A DNA stretch of 64,000 bases from Oscillospiraceae bacterium (GTDB taxonomy: Bacteria; Bacillota; Clostridia; Oscillospirales; Oscillospiraceae), in the NCBI GenBank assembly GCA_910575265.1, contig CAJTEA010000014.1, positions 1 to 64,000 on the forward strand, given 5' to 3'. The notes beneath the pieces were generated by a model. The model made no database searches. It had not been told where the DNA came from and worked only from the letters and a program-made list of their open reading frames with translations. Position 1 is the first letter of the stretch, and every line of letters starts with the position of its first letter. Both the position numbers and the translations under genes were made by a program. Below are positions 24,001 through 33,012 of this stretch, in pieces.

Positions 24001-27000
24001 ATGGCAAGAAAATTCAAAACCATGGACGGCAACAACGCCGCGGCATATGTCAGCTACGCCTTTACGGAAGTGGCCGGCATCTACCCCATCACGCCGTCCA
24101 GCCCCATGGCCGACTATGTGGACCAGTGGGCCGCTCAGGGCCAGAAGAACATCTTCGGCAATACCGTAAAGGTCATTGAGATGCAGTCTGAGGCCGGCGC
24201 CGCCGGCACCGTCCACGGCTCTCTCAACGCGGGCGCTCTGACCACCACCTACACCGCCTCCCAGGGCCTGCTGCTGATGATCCCCAACATGTACAAGATC
24301 GCCGGCGAGCTGCTGCCCGGCGTGTTCCATGTGTCCGCCCGTACCGTGGCCGCCCAGTCCCTGAACATCTTTGGCGACCACTCCGACGTGATGGCCTGCC
24401 GCCAGACCGGCTTTGCCATGCTGGCCGAGGGCAACGTGCAGGAGGTTATGGATCTGGCTCCCGTGGCCCATCTGGCCGCTATCAAGGGCCGCGTTCCCTT
24501 CATCAACTTCTTCGACGGCTTCCGCACCTCCCATGAGATCCAGAAGGTCGCCATCTGGGACTACAAGGACCTGGGCGAGATGGTGGACATGGACGCCGTG
24601 GCCGCCTTCCGCGCCCGTGCCCTGAACCCCGAGCACCCCACCATGCGCGGCTCCCACGAAAACGGTGATATTTTCTTCCAGCACCGTGAGTCCTGCAACA
24701 AGTACTACGACGCCCTGCCCGAGGTCGTTGAGGAGTATATGGGCAAGATCAACGCCAAGCTGGGCACCAACTATCAGCTGTTCAACTACTACGGCGCTCC
24801 CGACGCTGACCGGGTGATCATCTGCATGGGCTCCTTCTGCGATGTGGCCGAGGAGGTCATCGACTATATGAACGCCCACGGCGAGAAGGTGGGCATGGTC
24901 AAGGTCCGCCTGTACCGCCCCTTCCGGGCCGATAAGCTGCTGGCCGCCATTCCCGCCACCTGCAAGAAGATCGCCGTGCTGGACCGCACCAAGGAGCCCG
25001 GCTCCCTGGGCGAGCCTCTGTATCAGGATGTGATTACCGCCTTGGCCGAGAACGGCGTCACCGACAAAACGGTCATCGCCGGCCGCTACGGCCTGGGCTC
25101 CAAGGACACCCCGCCCCGCAGCGTCTTTGCCGTATATGAGGAGCTGGCCAAGGCTGAGCCCAAGAAGAAGTTCACCATCGGCATCGTGGACGATGTGACC
25201 GGACTGTCCCTGGACGAGCGCGACAGCCCCAACACCGCCGCTGAGGGCACCATCGAGGTCAAGTTCTGGGGTCTGGGCGGCGACGGCACCGTGGGCGCCA
25301 ACAAGAACTCCATCAAGATCATTGGCGACCACACCGACAAGTACGTCCAGGCCTACTTCCAGTACGACTCCAAAAAGACCGGCGGCGTGACGGTGAGCCA
25401 CCTGCGCTTCGGCGACCAGCCCATCCGCGCCCCCTATTATATCAACAAGGCCGATTTTGTGGCCTGCCATGTGCCCGCTTATATTGTCAAGGGCTTCCCC
25501 ATGGTCCGTGACGTCAAGCCCGGCGGCACCTTCCTGATTAACTGCCAGTGGACCGATGAGGAGCTGGATCACCACATGCCCGCCGTTGCCAAGCGGTATA
25601 TCGCCGCCAACAACATCCAGGTCTACACCATCAACGCCATCGATCTGGCCCGGGACATCGGCATGGGCAAGCGCACCAACACCATCCTCCAGTCCGCCTT
25701 CTTCGCTCTGGCCAAGGTGATGCCCGGGGACGAGGCCATCCAGTATATGAAGGACGCCGCCACCCATTCCTACCTGAAGAAGGGCCAGGATATTGTGGAC
25801 ATGAACCACAAGGCCATCGACGCCGGCGCCACCGCCTTCAAGAAGTTTGAGGTCCCCGCCTCCTGGAAGGACGCCCAGGACGTCCCCAAGGAGAGCAAGC
25901 ACACCGGCCCCGTCAAGCTGGTGGATTTGGTCAACAACGTCCTCGATCCCGTGGACCGCATGGACGGCGACAGCCTGCCTGTCTCCGCCTTCACTCCCTA
26001 CGCCGACGGCACCTTCGAGCTGGGCGCCGCCGCCTATGAGAAGCGGGGCGTGGCCGTCTCTGTGCCCACCTGGGACTCCAGCAAGTGTATTCAGTGCAAC
26101 CAGTGCTCCTATGTCTGCCCCCACGCCACCATCCGTCCCTTCGCCCTCACCGAGGAGGAGGCCGCCAAGGCTCCCGAGGCCGCGAAGATTGTGGACGTGA
26201 AGGCCGGCAAGGGCAAGGGCCAGTACAAGTTCTCCATCGCGGTCAGCCCGCTGGATTGTATGGGCTGCTCCGTGTGTGTCAAGACCTGTCCGGTGGGCGC
26301 TCTGTCCATGGTAGGCCAGGAGCAGGAGGCCGCTCAGCAGGACGTGTTCAACTATATGGTCGCCAACGTCACCACCAAGGAGGAGATGGCTGACCTGTCC
26401 GTCAAGGGCTCCCAGTTCAAGAAGCCTCTGCTGGAGTTCTCCGGCTCCTGCGCCGGCTGCGCCGAGACTGCCTATGCCCGCCTGATTACCCAGCTCTTCG
26501 GCGACCGGATGTATATCTCCAACGCCACCGGCTGTTCCTCCATCTGGGGCGGCCCCGCCGCCACCTCCCCCTACGCTACCACGGCGGAGGGCAAGGGTCC
26601 CGCCTGGGCCAACTCCCTGTTCGAGGACAACGCCGAGCACGGTCTGGGCATCTATCTGGGCCAGAAGGCCATCCGCGAGCGCCTGATCGGCAAGCTGGAG
26701 GCCATGCAGCCCGAGGGCGAGGACAAGGCCATTTTCGACAAGTATCTGGAGACCAGGGACGACGGCAAGGCCAACGCCGAGGCCGCCAAGGCTCTGATTG
26801 CCCTGCTGGAGAAGTGGGCGGCCGACGGCTGCGAGGACTCCAAGGCCATTCTGGCCGAGAAGGACTACCTGGCCAAGAAGTCCGTGTGGATCTTCGGCGG
26901 CGATGGCTGGGCCTACGACATCGGCTACGGCGGCGTGGACCACGTTCTGGCCTCCGGCGAGGATGTGAACATTTTCGTGTTTGACACCGAGGTGTACTCC

Positions 27001-27537
27001 AACACCGGCGGACAGGCGTCCAAGTCCTCCAACATCGGCCAGGTGGCCCAGTTTGCCGCCGCCGGTAAGGTGATGCCCAAGAAGTCCCTGACTGAGATCG
27101 CCATGACCTACGGCTACGTCTACGTGGCTCAGATCGCCATGGGCGCCAATCCCAACCAGACCCTGAAGGCCATCGCCGAGGCCGAGGCCTATCACGGCCC
27201 CTCCCTTATTGTGGCCTACTCCCCCTGCGAGATGCACTCCATCAAGGGCGGCATGGCCAACTGCCAGGCCGAGATGAAGAAGGCCGTCGAGTGCGGCTAC
27301 TGGAACCTGTTCCGGTTCAACCCCAACCTGAAGAAGGACGGCAAGAACCCCTTCACTCTGGACAGCAAGGCTCCCGCTGGCGGCTACCAGGAGTTCCTCC
27401 TGAACGAGGCCCGCTACTCTTCCCTGACCCGGTCCTTCCCTGACCGCGCCAAGGAGCTGTTCGCCCTCAACGAGGAGACTGCCAAGAAGCGCTATGACAA
27501 GCTGACCCGCCTGCAAAAGATGTTCGGCGAGGAGTAA
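24001..27537 (+). CDS. nifJ: Pyruvate:ferredoxin (flavodoxin) oxidoreductase
   Basis: This 1178-residue homodimeric enzyme oxidatively decarboxylates pyruvate with CoA to acetyl-CoA, CO2 and reduced ferredoxin, a core step of anaerobic fermentation. The order of domains is the single-chain type: TPP/pyrimidine domain (YPITPSSPMADYVDQWAAQG), CoA/transketolase domains, then two 4Fe-4S clusters. The cluster motifs are CIQCNQCSYVCPHA at about residue 696 and CMGCSVCVKTCPVGA at about 753. A proximal cluster cysteine pair is in SCAGCAET and the TPP-Mg motif is GDGWAYDIGYGGVDH. Codon use is strongly biased to C/G third positions, as in highly expressed genes. Two promoters and a strong terminator flank it as a single gene. 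Confidence 0.97.
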   Translation: MARKFKTMDGNNAAAYVSYAFTEVAGIYPITPSSPMADYVDQWAAQGQKNIFGNTVKVIEMQSEAGAAGTVHGSLNAGALTTTYTASQGLLLMIPNMYKIAGELLPGVFHVSARTVAAQSLNIFGDHSDVMACRQTGFAMLAEGNVQEVMDLAPVAHLAAIKGRVPFINFFDGFRTSHEIQKVAIWDYKDLGEMVDMDAVAAFRARALNPEHPTMRGSHENGDIFFQHRESCNKYYDALPEVVEEYMGKINAKLGTNYQLFNYYGAPDADRVIICMGSFCDVAEEVIDYMNAHGEKVGMVKVRLYRPFRADKLLAAIPATCKKIAVLDRTKEPGSLGEPLYQDVITALAENGVTDKTVIAGRYGLGSKDTPPRSVFAVYEELAKAEPKKKFTIGIVDDVTGLSLDERDSPNTAAEGTIEVKFWGLGGDGTVGANKNSIKIIGDHTDKYVQAYFQYDSKKTGGVTVSHLRFGDQPIRAPYYINKADFVACHVPAYIVKGFPMVRDVKPGGTFLINCQWTDEELDHHMPAVAKRYIAANNIQVYTINAIDLARDIGMGKRTNTILQSAFFALAKVMPGDEAIQYMKDAATHSYLKKGQDIVDMNHKAIDAGATAFKKFEVPASWKDAQDVPKESKHTGPVKLVDLVNNVLDPVDRMDGDSLPVSAFTPYADGTFELGAAAYEKRGVAVSVPTWDSSKCIQCNQCSYVCPHATIRPFALTEEEAAKAPEAAKIVDVKAGKGKGQYKFSIAVSPLDCMGCSVCVKTCPVGALSMVGQEQEAAQQDVFNYMVANVTTKEEMADLSVKGSQFKKPLLEFSGSCAGCAETAYARLITQLFGDRMYISNATGCSSIWGGPAATSPYATTAEGKGPAWANSLFEDNAEHGLGIYLGQKAIRERLIGKLEAMQPEGEDKAIFDKYLETRDDGKANAEAAKALIALLEKWAADGCEDSKAILAEKDYLAKKSVWIFGGDGWAYDIGYGGVDHVLASGEDVNIFVFDTEVYSNTGGQASKSSNIGQVAQFAAAGKVMPKKSLTEIAMTYGYVYVAQIAMGANPNQTLKAIAEAEAYHGPSLIVAYSPCEMHSIKGGMANCQAEMKKAVECGYWNLFRFNPNLKKDGKNPFTLDSKAPAGGYQEFLLNEARYSSLTRSFPDRAKELFALNEETAKKRYDKLTRLQKMFGEE

Positions 27538-27557
27538 TCCTAAAGAACAAAAAACCG

Positions 27558-27590
27558 CCCCGCTGCTTTACGGCAGCGGGGTGTTTTTTT
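27558..27590 (+). terminator. Terminator of nifJ
   Basis: Stem CCCCGCTGC/GCAGCGGGG (27558-27566, 27573-27581) followed by seven Ts (27584-27590). Confidence 0.88.
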
Positions 27591-27792
27591 ATAGTGCGTT
27601 CCAGCAGAAATCCAGATGCTTATGTAACGCCTGGTTTGTGTCGAACAGATAGTTGTACAGTGCGTTGAGGCCCTGCGCATAGGGGTCCTTTGCGTAGGAT
27701 AACCCCAGCGCCATCGCCTCCAATGCGTTGCTCCCCTTAGATATGTCACATGCTGCGGTGGACAGAGCATCCAATTCTTCTCGTAAACTTAT
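27589..27792 (-). CDS. Small helical protein, possible partner of the RHH gene
   Basis: The reading frame encodes about 67 residues (ISLREELDALSTAACDISKG to HKHLDFCWNAL). It is predicted helical, and its last codons touch the nifJ terminator. A good SD (AAGGAGG) lies four bases before an ATA codon where an ATG would be expected, so translation would need an unusual AUA start or the gene has lost its start. Length and position downstream of a ribbon-helix-helix gene suggest a toxin-antitoxin-like or regulatory pair. The function is unknown. Confidence 0.5.
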   Translation of the reverse strand: MSLREELDALSTAACDISKGSNALEAMALGLSYAKDPYAQGLNALYNYLFDTNQALHKHLDFCWNAL

Positions 27793-27899
27793 GGTTCCTC
27801 CTTGATTTTTACCCGGAGATGTGACATAATCAGATTTACCAGACCTTCGGGTGTTGGGTACAGAAACAATCCGTGCATGTGGTAGTGGGCGGGTTGTTT

Positions 27900-28063
27900 C
27901 TATTTTTTGACTCGGCCATGCTGTTCCTTGATCCCCTTCCGGACAATCTCCGACCGAGAGAGCTGCTGCGCTTCGCAGCATTCGTCCAGCTGTTCCAGCG
28001 TTTCCTGGTCCAGACGGACCCGGAGCATGAAGTCCTTGGGGTTGTCAGATACAGGACGGCCAC
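27900..28063 (-). pseudogene. Ribbon-helix-helix (Arc/CopG-like) protein, frameshifted start
   Basis: The frame GRPVSDNPKDFMLRVRLDQE, then TLEQLDECCEAQQLSRSEIV, ending EQHGRVKK is a clear ribbon-helix-helix DNA-binding protein. No start codon is in frame before the internal ATG at 28028. The GTG-GCC start at 28063, with AAAGG upstream, is in another frame. Loss of one GGCC unit at that point would explain it, since relatives begin MAGRP. Translation from the internal ATG would still give a short RHH core of 42 residues. A dyad-containing promoter upstream suggests autoregulation. Confidence 0.6.
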
Positions 28064-28081
28064 TGTGTCACCACCTTTCTA

Positions 28082-28122
28082 GTCGCTACAATAATAACAT
28101 ACTGTTGCGACATAAAAGTCAA
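28082..28122 (-). promoter_or_regulatory. Promoter with inverted-repeat operator before the RHH gene
   Basis: On the minus strand TTGACT (28117-28122) and TGTTAT (28094-28099) are 17 bp apart. Inverted arms GTCGC(A/T)ACA at 28082-28090 and 28103-28111 surround the -10, as expected for a ribbon-helix-helix autorepressor. Confidence 0.68.
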
Positions 28123-28132
28123 GTGATGTTTG

Positions 28133-28169
28133 AAAAAAATTCCGCCGCTGTCCCAAGGGGCAGCGGCGG
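28133..28169 (-). terminator. Terminator of the purine cluster
   Basis: Stem CCGCCGCTG/CAGCGGCGG (28142-28150, 28161-28169) followed on the minus strand by a run of seven Ts, ten bases after the purD stop. Confidence 0.85.
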
Positions 28170-28178
28170 TTTTCATGT

Positions 28179-29435
28179 TTAAACTTTTCCGATATCGGCG
28201 CGGAAGTGCATATCCTGGAAGGCGATGGGGTTCGCGGCGGCGTATGCTTTTTCGATGGCCTCCTCCAGCGTGGAACCGGTTGCCGTAACGCCCAGCACCC
28301 GCCCTCCGGCGGTGAGGATTTGGCCGTTTTCCGCCTTCGTCCCGGCGTGGAACACTGTGGCCCCCAGCTTTTCAGCCTCCTCCAGTCCGGAGATGGGATA
28401 GCCGCCCTTGTAGCTGACGGGATACCCTCCCGAGGCCAGCACCAGACAGCAGGCGGCCCCGGACTGCCACTGAATATCCACCTGATCCAGGGTGCCGTCC
28501 ACGCAGGCCTGGAAAATGTCCATCAGGTCGGTGTCCAGCATGGACAGGAGGGGCTGGGTCTCTGGGTCGCCGAAGCGGGCGTTGTACTCCACTACTTTCG
28601 GGCCGTCCTTAGTTAACATAAGACCGAAGTAGATTACCCCTTTAAAGGGCCGTCCCTCCGCCTTCAGAGCGGCCACGGTGGGCCGGAAAATCTCGTTGAC
28701 GCACCGCTCTGCGATTTCCGGCGTGTACTTGGGGGAGGGGCAGAAGGCCCCCATGCCGCCAGTGTTGGGGCCCTGGTTGCCATCGTAAGCCCGCTTGTGG
28801 TCCTGGCTGGACAGCATGGGAACCAGATGTTCCCCGTCGCAGAAGGCCAGAACGGTCACCTCGGGGCCAACCATGCACTCCTCAATGACCACGGTGGAGC
28901 CGCTTTCTCCGAACTTTTTGTCCTCCATCATCTCCCGGACAGCGGTTTCCGCCTCCTCCACGGTGGAGGCCACCACCACCCCCTTACCCAGGGCCAGGCC
29001 GTCCGCCTTGACCACAATGGGCGCGCCTTGTTCCCGAATGTAGGTCAGAGCGCTGTCCAGGTCGGTGAAGGTCTCATATTTTGCGGTGGGGATGTGGTAT
29101 TGCTTCATCAGTTCCTTGGAAAAAGCCTTGCTGGCCTCAATGATGGCGGCGTTTTTCCGGGGGCCGAAGGCGGGGATACCCGCCGCCTCCAGAGCGTCCA
29201 CCATACCCAGGGCCAGGGGGTCGTCCGGGGCCACCATGACAAAATCCATGGCGTTTTCCCTGGCCCACTTCACCATCCCGTCCACATCGGTGGCTTTGAT
29301 GGGAACGCACTGGGCTACCTGGGCGATCCCCCCGTTGCCCGGGGCGCAGTACAGCTTGGTTACCTTGGGCGACTGGGCCAGCTTCCAGCAGATGGCGTGC
29401 TCCCGGCCGCCTCCGCCTACCACTAAGACATTCAT
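28179..29435 (-). CDS. purD: Phosphoribosylamine-glycine ligase
   Basis: This 418-residue GAR synthetase couples phosphoribosylamine and glycine with ATP in step 2 of purine synthesis. It starts MNVLVVGGGGREHAICWKL (N-domain), has the ATP-grasp motif APIVVKADGLALGKGVVVA, ECMVGPEVTVLAFCDG, QDHKRAYDGNQGPNTGGMGA and NARFGDPETQ (metal ligands). The length is normal. AAGGAGG precedes the ATG. It is the last gene of the minus-strand purine cluster, 15 bases after the DUF6630-like gene. Confidence 0.97.
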   Translation of the reverse strand: MNVLVVGGGGREHAICWKLAQSPKVTKLYCAPGNGGIAQVAQCVPIKATDVDGMVKWARENAMDFVMVAPDDPLALGMVDALEAAGIPAFGPRKNAAIIEASKAFSKELMKQYHIPTAKYETFTDLDSALTYIREQGAPIVVKADGLALGKGVVVASTVEEAETAVREMMEDKKFGESGSTVVIEECMVGPEVTVLAFCDGEHLVPMLSSQDHKRAYDGNQGPNTGGMGAFCPSPKYTPEIAERCVNEIFRPTVAALKAEGRPFKGVIYFGLMLTKDGPKVVEYNARFGDPETQPLLSMLDTDLMDIFQACVDGTLDQVDIQWQSGAACCLVLASGGYPVSYKGGYPISGLEEAEKLGATVFHAGTKAENGQILTAGGRVLGVTATGSTLEEAIEKAYAAANPIAFQDMHFRADIGKV

Positions 29436-29450
29436 AACGGGGTCCTCCTT

Positions 29451-30035
29451 CTATTCTTCGGTAACATCTTGAATATATTGGCCAATCTCTTCCGCCAGCG
29501 TCTGGAGGGCGGCAAGCTGCCCGGCGGAGGCGGGGAAAAGGACATAGCTGTCGCTGTCGATGCCGATGGCGGCCATGCGCACCCCCTGCGCGGACCACTG
29601 CTCCGCCAGAACGCCGCACCATTCGGAGATATCGCCATCCTCGTCCAGCCAGTCCGGGTCCAGCTTCAGGCCCAGGGCCTGAAAGCCGTGGAGGGTTTGG
29701 ACGAAGAAGGAAAAATCTTCCAACTCGTCCTTCCAGTCCCGCTCACAGACCCAGCCGTGTTCCTCCAGAATGTCCACCAGCCCCAGCCACTGGACCAAAT
29801 CTGTATCATCGGCAGAATCGACGCCCCGCTCCTCATACCGGTCCTGGTGAGCTTCAAACCACGCCGCCGGGTCCCCGGCGCAGGCGGTCATGTCCGCCAT
29901 AACCGCCTCGTCACCGGATGAGATGAGCTTCGCGATTTCCACCACTCCAGGGCCGAAGGGCTTGCGCTCCGCCGCCGGGGCGGGTAGGTCCTCCGGAGCC
30001 GGATTTTGCTTCTTCAAACGATCAAAAATTCCCAT
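29451..30035 (-). CDS. DUF6630-like protein with MGIFDRLKKQ tag
   Basis: This 194-residue acidic protein begins MGIFDRLKKQNPAPED, then a Pro/Ala linker. A globular part follows with DDTDLVQWLGLVDILEEHGW, DELEDFSFFVQTLHGFQALG and DSDSYVLFPASAGQLAALQ, a pattern I associate with DUF6630. No catalytic residues are evident. The first ten residues nearly match those of the 398-residue protein in the same cluster. It sits between the AICAR transformylase and purD genes. The function is unknown; its company suggests an immunity- or stress-type role. Confidence 0.68.
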   Translation of the reverse strand: MGIFDRLKKQNPAPEDLPAPAAERKPFGPGVVEIAKLISSGDEAVMADMTACAGDPAAWFEAHQDRYEERGVDSADDTDLVQWLGLVDILEEHGWVCERDWKDELEDFSFFVQTLHGFQALGLKLDPDWLDEDGDISEWCGVLAEQWSAQGVRMAAIGIDSDSYVLFPASAGQLAALQTLAEEIGQYIQDVTEE

Positions 30036-30053
30036 GACCTTTACTCCATTCTG

Positions 30054-31166
30054 TCAATGATGGAACAGCCGCGTTCCGGTAAAGGCCATCACCATGCCGA
30101 ATTTGTCGGCGGTCTCGATGACATGGTCGTCCCGGATGGAGCCGCCGGGCTGGGCGATATACACCACCCCCGACTGGTGAGCCCGCTCCACGTTGTCCCC
30201 GAAGGGGAAGAAGGCGTCGGAGCCCAGAGTGACACCCTCCAGTTTGGCGATCCACTCCGCTTTCTCCTTCTGGGTGAGGACGTCAGCGATGAAGGCGTCA
30301 ATGGCGTTATCCCGGTCGGGGCGGCGGACGTTCTCCGGGAAGGGCAGGGCGAGCACCTTGGGGTGCTGCCGCAGCCACCAGATGTCCGCCTTGTTCCCGG
30401 CCAGGCGGGTGCAGTGGATGCGGCTCTGCTGACCGGCCCCCACCCCAAGGGTCTGTCCGTCCTTGACGTAACACACCGAGTTGGACTGGGTATATTTCAG
30501 GGTAATCAGGGCCAGCAGCATGTCATTTTTGGCGCTCTGGGGCAGGTTTTTATTTTGGGTAACAATATTTTCCAGCATGGTTTCGTCAATCGAGAGATCA
30601 TTGTAGCCCTGCTCGAAGGTGATGCCGAAGATGTTCCGCCGCTCGATGGGGGCGGGGGTGTAATCCGGGTCAATTTGGACCACATTGTACCCGCCCTTAC
30701 GTTTGGTTTTCAGAATTTCCAACGCTTCTGGGGTATAGCCGGGGGCGATGACGCCGTCGGACACCTCCAGGGTCAGGAAGCGGGCGGTGTCCCCGTCGCA
30801 GGGGTCGGACAGGGCCGCCCAGTCCCCGAAGGAGCACAGCCGGTCGGCCCCCCGGGCCCGGATGTAGGCGCGGGCGATGGGGGAAAGCTCCCCCTCGGGG
30901 GCGAAATAGACCTTCCGCTCAATGTCGGACAGGGGCAGGCCCAGGGCCGCCCCGGCGGGAGATACGTGCTTGAAGGAGGCCGCCGCGGGCAGTCCGGTGG
31001 CCTGCTTCAGGGCCTTCACCAGCTGCCAGGAGTTCAGCGCGTCCATGAAGTTGATATACCCTGGCCTGCCGTTGAGCACCTCCAGGGGCAGCTCGCCCTG
31101 TTCCATGAAGATGCGAGCCGGCTTCTGGTTGGGGTTGCAGCCGTATTTCAGTTCCAGTTCGGTCAT
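30054..31166 (-). CDS. purH: AICAR formyltransferase (PurH transformylase domain only)
   Basis: This 370-residue protein equals the C-terminal AICAR transformylase domain of bifunctional PurH, with no IMP cyclohydrolase domain. It transfers a formyl group from 10-formyl-THF to AICAR (step 9). Family features include KYGCNPNQKPARI, the Lys-His pair in ASFKHVSPAGAALG, QSRIHCTRLAGNKADIWWLR, GSDAFFPFGDNVERA and QPGGSIRDDHVIETAD. The missing cyclohydrolase is supplied by the separate PurO-type protein at 33013-33717. Its SD is AAAGGAG. Confidence 0.92.
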   Translation of the reverse strand: MTELELKYGCNPNQKPARIFMEQGELPLEVLNGRPGYINFMDALNSWQLVKALKQATGLPAAASFKHVSPAGAALGLPLSDIERKVYFAPEGELSPIARAYIRARGADRLCSFGDWAALSDPCDGDTARFLTLEVSDGVIAPGYTPEALEILKTKRKGGYNVVQIDPDYTPAPIERRNIFGITFEQGYNDLSIDETMLENIVTQNKNLPQSAKNDMLLALITLKYTQSNSVCYVKDGQTLGVGAGQQSRIHCTRLAGNKADIWWLRQHPKVLALPFPENVRRPDRDNAIDAFIADVLTQKEKAEWIAKLEGVTLGSDAFFPFGDNVERAHQSGVVYIAQPGGSIRDDHVIETADKFGMVMAFTGTRLFHH

Positions 31167-31178
31167 AGTGCGCTCCTT

Positions 31179-31796
31179 TCATTCCTCTACAGAATCCTCG
31201 TCAATGAAGGGATAGTCCTGGTCAATGAGCATTTGCAGGTACTCGTCGAAGCTGTCCGCCACCACCACCATCTCGTCCGGGTCGTGGAGGAAGCGCAGGA
31301 CCTGCCCCTTTTTGCCCTTGACGGAGGGGGAGAAGTCGATGAACAGCTGGGAGGTTCCGCCGTTGTTGCGGCAGTCGGAGAAGTGGAGCCAGTCCAGCTT
31401 GTCCAGGTCGTCGCAGACCCCTTCGTCCACCGGGATGTCGTCATACTCCCGGGTGACGAAGTAGTCGAAAAACTCCTTGGCCTCGCGGCGGGTCTCCACC
31501 ATCTGTCGGGCGGACAGGAGGTAATAGGGGTAGCCCTCGTAGTCGGAGCCCAGGAAGCAGAAGACCACCTTGTCCGCCGGATACTCCCGGTAGTAGGTGC
31601 CGTCCACCAGCTTGAGCAGCTCGATCAGACTCTCGGGGATGTCGGGGTAGAGGGCGGTGAGCCGGTCCAGGTCCCGCTGGTCCGCCCCGTGAACCACGGA
31701 GGCGAAGCGGTCCCACATCTCCTGGCCATCATAACGGTAATAGGCCGCTTTCAGGCCGTCGAAGTAAGCCCGGGCCAATTCCTTTCCAGTTAACAT
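31179..31796 (-). CDS. SMI1/KNR4 (SUKH) family protein
   Basis: This 205-residue protein has the SUKH core LTALYPDIPESLIELLKLVD followed by strands (KVVFCFLGSDYEGYPYYLLS) and an acidic C-terminus (DQDYPFIDEDSVEE). SUKH proteins are mostly immunity proteins against contact-dependent or polymorphic nuclease toxins, although some serve in regulation. GGAGG lies nine bases before the ATG. No toxin gene is adjacent. Being inside a purine operon is unexpected. Confidence 0.75.
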   Translation of the reverse strand: MLTGKELARAYFDGLKAAYYRYDGQEMWDRFASVVHGADQRDLDRLTALYPDIPESLIELLKLVDGTYYREYPADKVVFCFLGSDYEGYPYYLLSARQMVETRREAKEFFDYFVTREYDDIPVDEGVCDDLDKLDWLHFSDCRNNGGTSQLFIDFSPSVKGKKGQVLRFLHDPDEMVVVADSFDEYLQMLIDQDYPFIDEDSVEE

Positions 31797-31800
31797 AATA

Positions 31801-32997
31801 TTAACCCTCCGATGGCGTATACTGCTCCGCGTGGAAGTTCCCGTCCGGTCCCCGCATGTAGGCGGTGCCGGCAGGGGCGGTCAGCAGGGGGAGAATGTCC
31901 GGGTCGTAGTTGCAGATGGTGTTCAGGTCGTAGACCTCAGTATTTCGGGCGTCGTTAACATAATCCTCGCTCTCCTCGCCGGAGAAGAACCGCCAGCCGC
32001 TGTCGGGGCGGCCCTCGCTGGGCTGTTCCCGGTAGCACCAGCCCACCTTCTTGCCCAGGACGGTGATGTGGTCGGTGGCGAGACAGCCGTTGGGTCCCTC
32101 CCAGTTGGGGAGGTACTGCTTGAACTCCGGAGCCCACAGCTTATACTCTTTCTCCCGGGGCGGGACATACCACAGGCCGCTGGCCCAGGCAGCGCCGTCG
32201 TTCAAAAGCATGCTTACCAGCCTGGTCCACAGCTCCAGTCCTTTGTTCAGCTCGGGCAGCTTGGAGCCGCCCCGGAAGTCCCAGTACAGCTCGCCGCACA
32301 CCAGACTGACGGCGAAGTCGGTCCAGTCCTCAAAAATCTGGGCCTGGACGATCCAGTGCTCCGCCATCTCGTCAAATTCCTCCCGGGTGAGCAGGCCGCA
32401 GGCGTAGCCCGCCCGCAGGTGGCCCACGCACTCGCTGATGTCCCAGGCCAGATAGCCCTTATGGCCCACGATGGGGTAGAACTGGGCGGAGAAGTCCCGG
32501 GCGGTCTTGAAAAATTCCAGGCCGCCGCCGTTGAGCTGAGACAGGTCGAAGGGCGGCCGGCCCTCCCAGAAACCCTCAAAATCCAGATACTGGCTGTGAC
32601 AGCGCAGCTCCCTGTTGCAGAAGTCCACCATGGACTCCTTGTCCGTAATGCCGAAGATTTCCTTCAGGTGGGTCTGGCACGCCAGCTCCTCCACACGGGA
32701 GGCGCACTTGGGCAGGGTGATGAAGTAGTTGGGGCCGGACTCGTTAGGGCCGGGGATGCCGGGGGTTTTGCGCAGGGCGGCGATGCCCGCCAGCAGGGCG
32801 ATAAACGCGTCTCGGTCACAGGGCCGCCGTCCGTTGGTATTCAGCTTTCGCAGGTCAGTCTCCAGTGCCCGGACGGACTCGGACAGCCCGGTGTCGTAGG
32901 GGTGGAAGTCGATGAACCCCGTCTCCGGCGCGGGGGATGGCTGGGGTTCCGGCTCGGGCGGCTTTTCCTGTTTTTTGAGGCGGTCAAAAAGGCCCAT
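31801..32997 (-). CDS. DUF1266 plus DUF2185 (Imm33-like) protein with MGLFDRLKKQ tag
   Basis: This 398-residue protein begins MGLFDRLKKQEKPPEPEPQP and a low-complexity linker. The middle part (HKGYLAWDISECVGHLRAGY, then FEDWTDFAVSLVCGELYWDF) resembles DUF1266. The C-terminal part (DHITVLGKKVGWCYREQP, then SGWRFFSGEESEDYVNDARN) resembles DUF2185, an immunity-like domain. No enzyme residues are apparent. The gene lies four bases upstream of the SUKH gene in the transcription direction, forming a pair within the purine operon. Confidence 0.72.
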   Translation of the reverse strand: MGLFDRLKKQEKPPEPEPQPSPAPETGFIDFHPYDTGLSESVRALETDLRKLNTNGRRPCDRDAFIALLAGIAALRKTPGIPGPNESGPNYFITLPKCASRVEELACQTHLKEIFGITDKESMVDFCNRELRCHSQYLDFEGFWEGRPPFDLSQLNGGGLEFFKTARDFSAQFYPIVGHKGYLAWDISECVGHLRAGYACGLLTREEFDEMAEHWIVQAQIFEDWTDFAVSLVCGELYWDFRGGSKLPELNKGLELWTRLVSMLLNDGAAWASGLWYVPPREKEYKLWAPEFKQYLPNWEGPNGCLATDHITVLGKKVGWCYREQPSEGRPDSGWRFFSGEESEDYVNDARNTEVYDLNTICNYDPDILPLLTAPAGTAYMRGPDGNFHAEQYTPSEG

Positions 32998-33012
32998 GGT
33001 GATACCCTTCTT

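Noticed and set aside
23977-27516. An 1179-codon open frame antisense to nifJ
   Set aside because: It mirrors nifJ codon by codon, is Gly/Val/His/Leu-rich without domains, and arises from the strong third-position C/G bias of nifJ.
30006-31793. A 595-codon plus-strand frame opposite purH and the SUKH gene
   Set aside because: Same reason: Gly/Val/Leu-rich shadow without domain features.
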